NCBI RefSeq assembly: GCF_947500795.1 | Contig: NZ_CANMTE010000001.1 | Coordinates: 124,001 to 188,000 of the forward strand | Length of the DNA: 64,000 nucleotides | Source: an uncultured Gelidibacter sp. | GTDB lineage: Bacteria; Bacteroidota; Bacteroidia; Flavobacteriales; Flavobacteriaceae | Direction: 5' to 3' | Shown: in pieces, positions 8,453-17,281 of the stretch | Numbering within the stretch: the stretch's first letter is position 1 | Layout of the letters: each line of letters opens with the position of its first letter | Notes under the pieces: model-generated | Seen by the model: the letters and a program-made list of their open reading frames with translations, nothing else | What the model was told of the DNA's origin: nothing | Databases searched by the model: none | Program-made: the position numbers and the translations under genes

Positions 8453-9058
8453 ATGTTTCTACTTACCATTGATGTTCTTGGAACCATTGCTTTCGCAATC
8501 TCAGGTGTATCTATAGCGATGGATAAAAGAATGGACGCCTTTGGTGTTTTGATCATTGCTTTCGTAACCTCGGTAGGAGGCGGTACCATGCGAGATGTCT
8601 TAATTGGTATTACGCCAGTAACGTGGATGACTAACATGACCTATGTTTATGTGATTTTTGGTGCGACCATTTTCACAGTTCTCTTCCGTCAAAAAATCAA
8701 TTATTTACGTACTTCCTTATTCTTATTTGATACTATCGGAATAGCTCTTTACACGGTTGTAGGTATACAAAAAGGATTGGCGATAGGTTTGCATCCCATT
8801 ATTTGCATTTCCTTAGGGACCATGACCGCATGTTTTGGAGGCGTGCTAAGAGATATGTTGTGTAATGAAATTCCTATCATATTCAGAAAGGAAATTTATG
8901 CAACTGCTTGTATTTTAGGGGGCATTGCTTATTTTGCTTTAAGTCAATTTCCTATTGAAGAAAATATTGTGTTTATGGTTGCGGGGGCTATCGTTATTAC
9001 GGTGCGATTGATAGCCGTTAAATTCAAAATTAGTTTACCAAGCTTATATAAAGCATAA
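8453..9058 (+). CDS. TRIC cation channel family (UPF0126) membrane protein
   Basis: The 201-residue protein has six to seven membrane helices arranged as two homologous halves. Each half carries the glycine-rich hallmark of the family: SVGGGTMRD at about residue 41 and CFGGVLRD at about 125. Prokaryotic TRIC proteins form trimeric monovalent cation channels. The gene is monocistronic, with its own promoter box and terminator. Transported ion and physiological role in this organism are not shown. Confidence 0.88.
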   Translation: MFLLTIDVLGTIAFAISGVSIAMDKRMDAFGVLIIAFVTSVGGGTMRDVLIGITPVTWMTNMTYVYVIFGATIFTVLFRQKINYLRTSLFLFDTIGIALYTVVGIQKGLAIGLHPIICISLGTMTACFGGVLRDMLCNEIPIIFRKEIYATACILGGIAYFALSQFPIEENIVFMVAGAIVITVRLIAVKFKISLPSLYKA

Positions 9059-9060
9059 AA

Positions 9061-9090
9061 AAAATGCCACGCTTTAAAACGTGGCATTTT
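9061..9090. terminator. Bidirectional rho-independent terminator
   Basis: A perfect 11-bp stem AAAATGCCACG / CGTGGCATTTT with an eight-base loop lies between the TRIC gene and the convergent M3 peptidase gene. Confidence 0.9.
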
Positions 9091-9110
9091 TATTAAAAAT
9101 TAGATGTTCA

Positions 9111-11270
9111 TTATTTTTTAGGAACCGGGAAACCTCTGTCTCTCATTAAGGCTTCAATCTTAGCATCACGTCCTCTAAACAAACGATACGCTTCTGCTGG
9201 ATCCATAGAATTTCTTGGAGCGAATAGATAGTCTACCAATTTCTTAGCAACATCAGCATCGTAGAATCCTCCTGGAGCTTCCTTAAAAGCTTCCGAAGCA
9301 TCACTCGTTAACACATCAGCCCACATATAGCCGTAGTATGCAGTAGCATAACCTTCACCGGAAAACACGTGACCAAACTGTGGCGTTCTGTGACGCATTA
9401 CCAATTCTTTAGGCATTTTCAATTCCTTTAAGGTTTCACGCTCAAACTTAGCGATGTCGATATTTTCAGGATCAGCTAAATGCAATTTCATGTCAATCAA
9501 TGCTGAAGCTAAGTATTCTGTAGTGCCAAAGCCTTGATTAAATGTTGATGCCTTCTTGATTTTTTCAACCAATGATGCTGGGATAGGCTCGCCAGTTTTA
9601 TAGTGCACCAAGAATTGATTGATCACTTCATCCGTAGATAACCAACGCTCTAATAATTGCGATTGGAATTCTGTGTAATCTCTTACGCCACCGTTTAAGG
9701 TTGGGTATTTCACGTTAGAAGAGAAGAAGTGGAGTGCATGTCCAAATTCATGGAAAAATGTAGTAGCATCATCCCATGACACTAAAACAGGCTCACCAGG
9801 AGCTGGTTTCACGAAGTTAGAGTTGTTAGAAGCCAAAACGGTTTCATCTCCATCAAAAGTTGTGTGGCTTCTGTACGTAGTTGCCCAAGCTCCAGAACGT
9901 TTTCCTTCACGTGCAAACGGGTCTAAATACCATAATCCGATATGTTTTCCTGAATCCTTATCAGTTACTTCCCAAACTTTCACGTCGTCATGAAATACAG
10001 GAACTGATCCTTCAGCAACTGGCGTAAACTCATAGTTGAATAATCGTCCAGCAGTATAAAATAAAGCTTGGGTTAATTTATCAAGTTGAAGGTATTGTTT
10101 TACTTCTTCACTGTCTAAATCGTATTTTTTCTGACGTACTTTTTCAGCGTAGTAGCGGTAATCCCAAGGCTCAATAGTAATGTTGTCGCCATTGGCATTA
10201 GCCACAGCTTGCATATCAGCTACTTCTTCCTTAACTCTTGCAATAGCCGCTGGCCAAACAGCCATCATTAAATCCATTGCATTTTCTGGAGTTTTAGCCA
10301 TTCTGTCCTGTAAGCGCCATTCTGCATAATTATCATAGCCCATTAAGCCAACACGCTCTTTACGAAGTTTTAAGATTTGTGCGATTAGCTCTTTGTTGTC
10401 ATATTCGTCACCATTATCACCACGAGAATAGTAATTGTTCCACACTTGTTTGCGTAACTCACGCTCTGTTGAGTACGTCAAGAACGGATCCATTGAAGAA
10501 CGCGTGTTGGTAATTGCGTATTTGCCATCTTGTCCTTTATCTGACGCTATTTTAGCTGCAGATTTTGTAAAAGATTCAGATAAGCCTCCTAATTGTTCTT
10601 TAGTCAAATACGTTACATAGTTCTCTTCGTCGTGCAATACATTGTTTGAAAACTTCGTGTAAAGTGAAGATAATTCCTTGTTGATTTCAGCATAGCGCTT
10701 CTTTTTCTCAGCATCCAAGTTGGCACCGTTCATTTCGAAGCTTTTGTAGGTTAAATCAACTACACGTTGTTGGTCTGCATCTAAAGGCGTGGTTTGTGAA
10801 GCATCATAAACTGCTTTTATACGTTGAAATAATTTCTCGTTTTGGGAGATTTTAGAATTGTATTCAGATAATTTAGGAGCTAACTCTGTTTGGATATCTC
10901 TAAACTCAGGAGAAGACATGTTGCTGCTTAAGATACCATAGTAGGTAAACACGCGGTCCAACTCTTTTCCAGAGCGTTCCATGGCAGCAATAGTGTTTTC
11001 AAAAGTTGGAGGTTCTGGGTTGTTGGCGATTTTTTCAATATCCTCCAAACCGAGTTCCATTCCTTTTTCTACAGCTTCCTTAACGTCCTTGACGTCCATT
11101 TTGTCAAATGCAGGAACACCGTCAAATGGGCCTGTCCATTCTTGTAGCAGAATGTTTTCATTATTAGCCATTGTGTCTTCTTTTTTTTCTTCGTCTTTAC
11201 AACTGGTCGTAAAGGCAATTAGTGCACATAAACTCAAGGTTTTAATGTGTCTGAGGTTGTGTTTTGTCAT
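9111..11270 (-). CDS. M3-family zinc metallopeptidase (dipeptidyl carboxypeptidase type), lipoprotein
   Basis: The 719-residue protein contains the M3 zinc signature FFHEFGHALHF (about residues 505-515), with the downstream family block FGTTEYLASALIDM and the C-terminal SGEGYATAYYGYMWAD. Family members (Dcp, oligopeptidase A) cleave short peptides. The N terminus has a hydrophobic segment ending in the lipobox-like FTTSC, so the enzyme is probably an exported lipoprotein, as in other Flavobacteriaceae, rather than cytosolic as in E. coli. It lies 61 bases downstream of the cyclophilin gene on the same strand. Confidence 0.92.
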   Translation of the reverse strand: MTKHNLRHIKTLSLCALIAFTTSCKDEEKKEDTMANNENILLQEWTGPFDGVPAFDKMDVKDVKEAVEKGMELGLEDIEKIANNPEPPTFENTIAAMERSGKELDRVFTYYGILSSNMSSPEFRDIQTELAPKLSEYNSKISQNEKLFQRIKAVYDASQTTPLDADQQRVVDLTYKSFEMNGANLDAEKKKRYAEINKELSSLYTKFSNNVLHDEENYVTYLTKEQLGGLSESFTKSAAKIASDKGQDGKYAITNTRSSMDPFLTYSTERELRKQVWNNYYSRGDNGDEYDNKELIAQILKLRKERVGLMGYDNYAEWRLQDRMAKTPENAMDLMMAVWPAAIARVKEEVADMQAVANANGDNITIEPWDYRYYAEKVRQKKYDLDSEEVKQYLQLDKLTQALFYTAGRLFNYEFTPVAEGSVPVFHDDVKVWEVTDKDSGKHIGLWYLDPFAREGKRSGAWATTYRSHTTFDGDETVLASNNSNFVKPAPGEPVLVSWDDATTFFHEFGHALHFFSSNVKYPTLNGGVRDYTEFQSQLLERWLSTDEVINQFLVHYKTGEPIPASLVEKIKKASTFNQGFGTTEYLASALIDMKLHLADPENIDIAKFERETLKELKMPKELVMRHRTPQFGHVFSGEGYATAYYGYMWADVLTSDASEAFKEAPGGFYDADVAKKLVDYLFAPRNSMDPAEAYRLFRGRDAKIEALMRDRGFPVPKK

Positions 11271-11331
11271 TAGTATAAGTGTTGATTTTTAAAGTTTCCA
11301 AGATATTGAATTTAAGCCTCAATTTTCTTAA

Positions 11332-12039
11332 TTAATTTATAATTTCCACGCTACGGATATAGATATTATTCAATGGCCATTCAGAGCCATCTGTTTCTTG
11401 GGAAGCAATTTTATCTACAACGTCCATACCGTCAATTACCTTTCCAAAAACAGTGTAGCTGCCATCAAGATGATGGGCGCCACCATGTTTTTGAACGATA
11501 AAAAATTGATAAGGGGAGGCTAGTTTGTGTGGGTTTTCAATTTCACTACTTGGCATACTGATGACGCCTCTGTCATGAACAAATCCGCGGTTTGTATCTG
11601 TTGGGAGTAAGTATTGACCGATTTTTTGCCGTCTTTCAGCAATAGATAGGTCGTCACTACTGCCGCCCTGAATAACAAAATTTTTGACAATGCGATAAAA
11701 TTGGGTATTATCGAAATAGCGTTGTTTAGTAAGGAAGATGAAATTAGCACGGTGAAACTTGGTCTCATCAAACAGAAGAATGTCTATCGTACCAAAATCG
11801 GTGGTAATGCGGACCTTATTTTCTTTATGTTCTTTCTCATATTCCAGAAAGAATTCCATCGCATTTTTATCGGTGAGTTTAGGGTATTTGCGCTGGGGTT
11901 TTTGTGGTTCCTTTTTCTCCTCCACAATTGTTGAAGTGGTTAAGGAATCTGCTGCTGAATTGTTTGCTTTTTGGCGAGATTGTTTATCTTCACAGTTGAG
12001 AAAAACGAAAAATAAGCCAATGAACACTAAAATTCTCAT
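11332..12039 (-). CDS. Cyclophilin-type peptidyl-prolyl isomerase, lipoprotein
   Basis: The 235-residue protein starts with a hydrophobic segment and a cysteine (FVFLNC) as in lipoproteins, then a charged Ser/Lys/Gln linker. A cyclophilin domain runs from about 75, with FYRIVKNFVIQGG and YTVFGKVIDGMDVVDKI. Cyclophilins catalyse cis-trans isomerisation of prolyl bonds, and an exported one would assist folding in the envelope. Its ATG is only six bases from the divergent Nudix ATG, so each promoter must lie inside the other gene. Confidence 0.9.
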   Translation of the reverse strand: MRILVFIGLFFVFLNCEDKQSRQKANNSAADSLTTSTIVEEKKEPQKPQRKYPKLTDKNAMEFFLEYEKEHKENKVRITTDFGTIDILLFDETKFHRANFIFLTKQRYFDNTQFYRIVKNFVIQGGSSDDLSIAERRQKIGQYLLPTDTNRGFVHDRGVISMPSSEIENPHKLASPYQFFIVQKHGGAHHLDGSYTVFGKVIDGMDVVDKIASQETDGSEWPLNNIYIRSVEIIN

Positions 12040-12045
12040 GACTAA

Positions 12046-12687
12046 ATGAATTTTGAAATATTTTTAAAATCTATCTCAAAAATAGAACATATTCCCCTTC
12101 CCGGGCAAGATTCACAGTTTAAAATGTCGCCTCCTTATCGTACCCAACTGATTCTTCAGCAACAAGAAGCCATGAAAAACGCTAAAAAAGCGGGGGTAAT
12201 GGCCTTGTTCTATCCTGATGTTCAGCAAAACACCAAGCTGATTTTAATATTGAGAAAAACCTACAAAGGCGTCCATTCTGCACAAGTTGGTTTTCCTGGA
12301 GGCAAATTAGAACCTAACGATCCGTCGCTAGAATATGCTGCCTTACGAGAAACTTATGAGGAAATTGGTGTGCCATTTGGTGCCATAACCGTGTTACGAC
12401 AAATGACCGAATTGTATATTCCGCCGAGTAATTTTACGGTATATCCCTTTTTGGGAGTCACAAATGAGACGCCAAAATTCCTTAAACAAGATGATGAGGT
12501 TGAAGATCTCATTGAGGTGACCTTCAATGATTTCATTAATGATGAATATGTTACATCGCAACGGATAATGACCTCCTTAAATAAGGAAGTTGAGGTTCCG
12601 GTATTTAAATTAAACGGACACACGGTTTGGGGGGCAACGGCCATGATGCTCAGTGAAATAAAAGACTTGTTGAAAATAGTAGTCTAA
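12046..12687 (+). CDS. Nudix hydrolase, probable CoA pyrophosphatase (NudL/CoAse type)
   Basis: The 213-residue protein has the CoA-pyrophosphatase variant of the Nudix motif, GFPGGKLEPND followed by ALRETYEEIG (about residues 84-113). The preceding LILRKTYKGVHSAQVGFPGG matches the signature of this subgroup. Such enzymes split CoA or oxidised CoA to 4'-phosphopantetheine and 3',5'-ADP. It lies upstream of a phospholipid acyltransferase gene with an 87-base gap. Substrate is inferred from subgroup only. Confidence 0.85.
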   Translation: MNFEIFLKSISKIEHIPLPGQDSQFKMSPPYRTQLILQQQEAMKNAKKAGVMALFYPDVQQNTKLILILRKTYKGVHSAQVGFPGGKLEPNDPSLEYAALRETYEEIGVPFGAITVLRQMTELYIPPSNFTVYPFLGVTNETPKFLKQDDEVEDLIEVTFNDFINDEYVTSQRIMTSLNKEVEVPVFKLNGHTVWGATAMMLSEIKDLLKIVV

Positions 12688-12774
12688 GTTGTGGTTTTTA
12701 TTAAATTTGTTTTTTGGAATATGCTGAAGATTGATCATGTGTAACCAGTATATCATAATTCGTAAAAAGAAATA

Positions 12775-13584
12775 ATGGGATTATTTAAGAAAAACCCTTT
12801 TGGACATATACTTTTTGTAAAAAAATGGCTCATCCGAATCTTGGGAGCCTTGACCCACAGACGATTTAGAGGCTTTAATGAGCTTCAAATTGATGGTTCT
12901 GAGATTATAAAAAATCTGCCGGACACCAATGTGCTGTTCATTTCCAACCATCAGACCTATTTTGCTGATGTTGTGGCTATGTTCCATGTGTTCAACGCAA
13001 GTTTGAGTGATCGTGATGATAATATTAAGAACATTGGGTATTTGTGGAATCCGAAATTGAACATTTATTATGTTGCTGCTAAGGAAACCATGAAGGCAGG
13101 CCTGTTGCCAAAAATATTAGCTTACGTGGGTTCTATTAGTATTGAACGTACTTGGAGAGCAGAAGGTAAGGATGTGAAAAGACAGGTTAAGATGAGCGAT
13201 ATTACCGCTATCTCTAAGGCTTTGGATGATGGTTGGGTGATTACCTTCCCGCAAGGTACTACAACCCCGTTTAAACCGATTAGAAAGGGTACGGCGCACA
13301 TTATTAAACGCTATAAGCCAGTCGTTGTTCCTATTGTGATTGACGGATTTAGACGTTCCTTTGATAAAAAAGGGATTCGTATCAAGAAAAAGAACATTCT
13401 TCAATCTATGGAGATTAAGGCGCCATTAGAAATTGACTACGACAACGAAACAATCGATCAGATTGTTGAAAAAATTGAATACGCCATTGAGCAACACCCT
13501 TCTTTCTTAAAGGTGATTCCTCAGGAAGAAATCATGGCACAGCAAGAGTTGAACAAACTTCGTAAATGGAAAGTTGAAGAATAG
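12775..13584 (+). CDS. 1-acyl-sn-glycerol-3-phosphate acyltransferase-like (PlsC family)
   Basis: The 269-residue protein has the acyltransferase block ISNHQTYFAD (about residues 56-65) and a second block FPQGTTTPFKPIRKGTAHI (about 159-177) that corresponds to the usual FPEGTR. PlsC enzymes move an acyl chain to lysophosphatidic acid at the inner membrane. The first block reads H-x5-D instead of the canonical H-x4-D and Gln replaces Glu in the second, so it belongs to a divergent subgroup and the acceptor is uncertain. The stop codon is inside a shared terminator hairpin. Confidence 0.82.
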   Translation: MGLFKKNPFGHILFVKKWLIRILGALTHRRFRGFNELQIDGSEIIKNLPDTNVLFISNHQTYFADVVAMFHVFNASLSDRDDNIKNIGYLWNPKLNIYYVAAKETMKAGLLPKILAYVGSISIERTWRAEGKDVKRQVKMSDITAISKALDDGWVITFPQGTTTPFKPIRKGTAHIIKRYKPVVVPIVIDGFRRSFDKKGIRIKKKNILQSMEIKAPLEIDYDNETIDQIVEKIEYAIEQHPSFLKVIPQEEIMAQQELNKLRKWKVEE

Positions 13585-13617
13585 AAATGCTAAAATTAGT
13601 TTAGCATTTCTAATTTT
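13583..13617. terminator. Bidirectional terminator overlapping two stop codons
   Basis: The perfect 12-bp stem AGAAATGCTAAA / TTTAGCATTTCT has a five-base loop and a T-rich tail. The left arm overlaps the acyltransferase TAG, and the loop contains the TAA of the convergent membrane protein gene, so one hairpin closes both genes within coding sequence. Confidence 0.85.
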
Positions 13618-14243
13618 TTCAATTCTTTATAGTTTCTGTTCAATTTTCTAAGTAACAGGCCGTATATCAGCCAATAGAATAGTAGTAAGATTCCTGCAAA
13701 AACAGCAATTACACCAGCAACAATCAGTATGATCTTGGCGTAAAACATAAAGACATCGCCGTTGGCTGCTGCAATTTGAGCTTTGCTGATCATGGTTGGA
13801 TCTTGATCCAATTCGATATATAAAACCGAAGCAAAGGAAGCTACCATAAAAATCAAGTTGAAAATCACGTAATTTTTGACTGTTTTCCTGGTCTTTAAAA
13901 TATTCTCCATTAACACTTTCGCGCTGTCCGTCACAGAAATACGTCTGTAGTTTCTGTAAAACAAATAGAAAAAATAAGCTAAGATGATGTAGCCTGCTAC
14001 GCTTAACGGTATGAGGAGGTAGTCTGAATCTAGTTTGTCAAAATTCTGTGTGCCTTTTGAGTCTTTAAAGATCAGCGCAAGGCTTGTCCAAAGGCCAAAC
14101 TCCAATAAACTGATGATAAGCACCCATTTAACGATAGATGATGATCGTTTCAAGATCATTTTATATATGGCATTCGCAGAGACATGAGGATACTCGGTAT
14201 CTTCTCTCTTCCAATGTTTTTTTAATAATTCTAATTCATCCAT
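13596..14243 (-). CDS. Four-helix membrane protein, probable anti-sigma partner
   Basis: The 215-residue protein has a charged cytoplasmic N terminus (ELLKKHWKRED) and four membrane helices (about 38-58, 75-95, 120-143 and 165-195), ending in a basic, helical tail. It lies four bases downstream of the ECF sigma factor gene. I recognise no catalytic domain. Position and topology suggest that it holds or regulates the sigma factor at the membrane, as is common for ECF pairs; this is inference. Confidence 0.7.
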   Translation of the reverse strand: MDELELLKKHWKREDTEYPHVSANAIYKMILKRSSSIVKWVLIISLLEFGLWTSLALIFKDSKGTQNFDKLDSDYLLIPLSVAGYIILAYFFYLFYRNYRRISVTDSAKVLMENILKTRKTVKNYVIFNLIFMVASFASVLYIELDQDPTMISKAQIAAANGDVFMFYAKIILIVAGVIAVFAGILLLFYWLIYGLLLRKLNRNYKELKKLEMLN

Positions 14244-14247
14244 AAGA

Positions 14248-14742
14248 TTACGGATTAAGTATTGTCTTTAATTTGTTTTTGATCCTGTTCATTTTCACTC
14301 TGGCATTAACCTCACTAATTCCTAAGGTTTCGCTTATTTCTCTATAATCTTTATCTTCTAAATAAAGGAAAACGAGTGCTTTTTCGATGTCATTCAGCTG
14401 CCTGACGGCATCATAAAGCAATTTTAACTGTTGTTCTTCAGTGTCGTCATAATCTTCAGCAGTAAGCTTGAATTGGTACGTGTCTAACTCATACGTATTA
14501 ATTGTACGCTTGGATTTTCTATACAAAGTGATGGCTGTATTCAGACCAACACGATACATCCACGTGCTGAATTTTGCATCGCCTCGAAACTTCGGGTACG
14601 CTTTCCATAGCTGAATAGTGATCTCCTGAAACAAGTCATTGTGCGCCTCTCTATGGTTTGTGTAAAGTCTACAAACTTTGTGCACAATGTTCTGATGCTC
14701 CTCTAGCAACGCGACAAAATTATGTTCTAAATCTTTGTCCAA
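14248..14742 (-). CDS. ECF-family RNA polymerase sigma factor, TTG start
   Basis: The 164-residue protein has region 2 (DLFQEITIQLWKAYPKF and FSTWMYRVGLNTAI) and region 4 (LEDKDYREISETLGISEVNARVKMNR) in the normal ECF layout. These factors redirect RNA polymerase to small regulons. No ATG lies between an upstream in-frame TAA and the conserved N terminus, so TTG at 14742 is the likely start. It is co-transcribed with the membrane protein that follows; target promoters are unknown. Confidence 0.9.
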   Translation of the reverse strand: MDKDLEHNFVALLEEHQNIVHKVCRLYTNHREAHNDLFQEITIQLWKAYPKFRGDAKFSTWMYRVGLNTAITLYRKSKRTINTYELDTYQFKLTAEDYDDTEEQQLKLLYDAVRQLNDIEKALVFLYLEDKDYREISETLGISEVNARVKMNRIKNKLKTILNP

Positions 14743-14911
14743 ATCGGGTAGTTAGTTACAGTGTTAGTAGAGCGATCATGCAAATTGTTACAAGGATTAT
14801 GATTTATTTTTTAAAAAATACTACTGATGATTTTTTTTTAAACTAAAGATTTAATTGTTAATAGTTAAAGAACTGATTTTAAACAATTTAAATTACTATC
14901 ATAGATAAAAG

Positions 14912-15580
14912 CTATCGTTGTTTTAAGACTCCCAAGACGATAAAATATTGTGCTAAGCCGTACGTCAGCATGATGTAAATGGCAGAGAATTGTATCGGTG
15001 AGTAAAATTTATTCAGCGCTAAAATACTGTCGGATATCGCAAATAAAAGCGCTCCCGAAAATACTAAAATAAAACTTTTTTCAGGTACTTTTTTATGTCT
15101 TAAGTAGGATGTGATGACCATCATCAAAATGACCATCATGTAAATTATAACAGGAATTAACAAGTCGTTTAATCCATCTTTTAGGAAGTAGAAAAATCCT
15201 AAAGCGTAACCCAGTAAAATTAAAATGATGCCTAACGGATTTGTTTTTGGATTTCTATAGTTAAGAAAAACGAAGCAGTAAACTAAGTGCGCCAACAAAA
15301 ACGCCACTAATCCTAACATGAAATAAATGGCTGATTGGTCATCAAACATTAATAGGATATCGCCCAATAATGAGAATGCAAGGGCGGCTAACATCATAAT
15401 TCTTGTCTTTGACCCTAGACCTTTGCTTTGGCTATAAAAATAGAATAGCAAGCTTATAAGCAAGGATGGCTTAGTGATGTAATGCCATGTGGAAAGGTTT
15501 TCTACGCTGCCGCAGATAAGTTCGGTAATGAGTAGAAATGAAAAAATCAGTGCAAATAGTTTGTCGGTTTTGGTGAGCAT
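14912..15580 (-). CDS. Lysoplasmalogenase-like (YhhN/TMEM86 family) membrane protein
   Basis: The 222-residue protein has about eight membrane helices with the family pattern: LLGDILLMF (about residue 71) and FAISDSILALNKF (about 185), whose acidic residues are conserved in YhhN/TMEM86. Eukaryotic TMEM86 hydrolyses lysoplasmalogens; bacterial function is largely inferred. The gene stands alone and no partner is visible. Confidence 0.82.
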   Translation of the reverse strand: MLTKTDKLFALIFSFLLITELICGSVENLSTWHYITKPSLLISLLFYFYSQSKGLGSKTRIMMLAALAFSLLGDILLMFDDQSAIYFMLGLVAFLLAHLVYCFVFLNYRNPKTNPLGIILILLGYALGFFYFLKDGLNDLLIPVIIYMMVILMMVITSYLRHKKVPEKSFILVFSGALLFAISDSILALNKFYSPIQFSAIYIMLTYGLAQYFIVLGVLKQR

Positions 15581-15706
15581 GGGTTGGAATTTGGTTCTAA
15601 GATACTAAAAGGGCGGAATTCTTTATGCCCAACAATGATTCGTCATAGACTATTGACCGCTTTTCAATAAAATAAAGGATTAAATTCCAAAGTTCTAATA
15701 TCTCAA

Positions 15707-16793
15707 CTACGACGGATTATTATTCGAAGCGTTCTTTTCCTTGAGTTTCTCCAATTGTTCTTTCGCCTTTTCGAGCTGTTCCTTTGTGACTGGCTTGGGA
15801 AGTTGTTCTTTGGCGCGATCCGGTTCATAGGTCAATTCTACATACAAGGGGAAATGATCTGAATCGATGGAATTTCCAACAATTAAATCAGCCAATCGAA
15901 ATTCTGGAGACACGAAAATATGGTCTAAAGGCCAGCGGAATAAGTGTTTGTTTGCATCGAACGTGCTGTAAAAACCACGTCCCACTCTTGTCAAGCAATT
16001 CGCCTGTGGCTTGGAATAAAAGTGTCGTTGGAGACCAGGCAACATCATTAAAATCGCCAATTACAATCACTGGAATTCTTGAATTACGCGCTAATTCTGA
16101 TGTCATCATGAGTTCGGCATCTCTGTCCGTCGATAATGGGTTTTCCTGTGGCATTGGTGGTGTTGGATGTATGGCGTAAACCTGCGCAAGATCGCCTTGT
16201 GGTAAGCGTACCTTGGTGTGAATGGATGGGATGGAATCAGTCACCATGAATTTTACCTCCGGATTGACCAACTCTAATTTGGAGTACATCAAAATGCCAT
16301 ACGTATTGTCTAAGGGCAATTCTACCTTGTACTTGTAATCGGATGAAAGTGTTCTCACTATAGCGTCTCTCCAACGGTTGTTCGCTTCTGTGAACACCAT
16401 AATATCTGCATCCAACTCTTTGATGATGTTTTTAAGCTCATCATCTTTCTCATTTTTCTGCAACACATTTGCCGTGAGTAGCTTTATTTTCGGTTGATTC
16501 TTATCGGTGGAAGCATCTAAGACTTCTTTATTATAAAAAGGAGTAAAGGGAACGATTTTAGCAAATTGGAAAATAAAACACGCTATCAGCAAAGTTATAA
16601 AGGCGTAATCTTTAATGTTTCTAAAATCGAATTTTATATAGTAAACCAAAATGGCGATAAACGTCAGGGAAGTCAATTGGATGTGAGGAAAATCGAACAT
16701 TCGTATCCACCAATAGTCAGCAGGTATTAAGGGGATTAACGTGAAAACTATGGCAGTAATTCCAAATCCGATCAAGAATTTTTTTAGTAGCAT
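15707..16793 (-). pseudogene. Endonuclease/exonuclease/phosphatase-family membrane protein, frameshifted
   Basis: The upstream frame (from ATG 16793) encodes three N-terminal membrane helices and most of an EEP domain: LLTANVLQKN, then VFTEANNRWRD, then VIGDFNDVAWSP. It runs as far as LLD, residue 268, at 15990-15992. The conserved continuation RVGRGFYSTFDA, DHIFVSPEFR and the catalytic SDHFPLYVEL are in another frame from 15988 on. One base too many or two too few at about 15989 splits the gene. Joined, it would be a full-length protein with a Lys/Glu-rich tail. Either a recent mutation or a sequencing error; all other codons look intact. Confidence 0.85.
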
Positions 16794-16886
16794 ATATTTT
16801 GTTTGCCTTGAAATTAATAATAAGTCACGTAAAAAACATGCTATTTTAAGATAAATGTTTTAGCGTTAAAGCTTTTGGCAATTGAA

Positions 16887-16920
16887 ACACAATTGTTATT
16901 GTAGTTTTTAGAAATTGTGT
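16887..16920. promoter_or_regulatory. Inverted repeat upstream of the Cys-rich protein gene
   Basis: ACACAATT (16887-16894) and AATTGTGT (16913-16920) form a perfect 8-bp inverted repeat with an 18-base spacer, ending 16 bases before the ATG at 16937. It could bind a dimeric, possibly metal-responsive, regulator or fold in the leader. No regulator gene is adjacent. Confidence 0.35.
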
Positions 16921-16936
16921 AGAAAATCTTTTTATT

Positions 16937-17254
16937 ATGAAAACGGTGTATCAAAATTGTATTGAAGCCTGCCAAAAGTGTTTGGTAGATTGCCAAAATT
17001 GCCTCATTGAAATGGCTGGCAAAAAGAGTATGAACGACTGTCCAAAATGTTGTGTGGAATGTATAGATGCCTGCTTGGTGTGTATAAAAATGATGTCCGC
17101 AAACAGTAATTTTGTGGCTGAATACTGTGAGTTGTGTGCTGAAATTTGCGACTGGTGTGCCGAGCAATGCAGTCAACACGATCATGCGCATTGTCAAAAA
17201 TGTGCTGAATCTTGCAGAGCATGCGCTGAAGAATGTAGAAAACTAGCGGCTTAA
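16937..17254 (+). CDS. Cys-rich four-helix-bundle protein, cytosolic copper-storage (Csp) type
   Basis: The 105-residue protein contains 21 cysteines, mostly in CxxxC and CxxC steps along predicted helices (for example CQKCLVDCQNC and CAESCRACAEEC). This is the pattern of DUF326/Csp proteins, whose four-helix bundle is filled with thiolate-bound Cu(I). No signal peptide is present, so it would be a cytosolic Csp3-like store. It is 27 bases upstream of the GH3 gene. Copper is the family ligand; binding here is inferred. Confidence 0.85.
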   Translation: MKTVYQNCIEACQKCLVDCQNCLIEMAGKKSMNDCPKCCVECIDACLVCIKMMSANSNFVAEYCELCAEICDWCAEQCSQHDHAHCQKCAESCRACAEECRKLAA

Positions 17255-17281
17255 ATTCTTCTTAATCTTTATCTTTAATCT

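Noticed and set aside
16841-17197. Minus-strand frame of 118 residues opposite the Cys-rich gene
   Set aside because: It is the antisense shadow of the cysteine codons of the plus-strand gene and shows no domain or signal.
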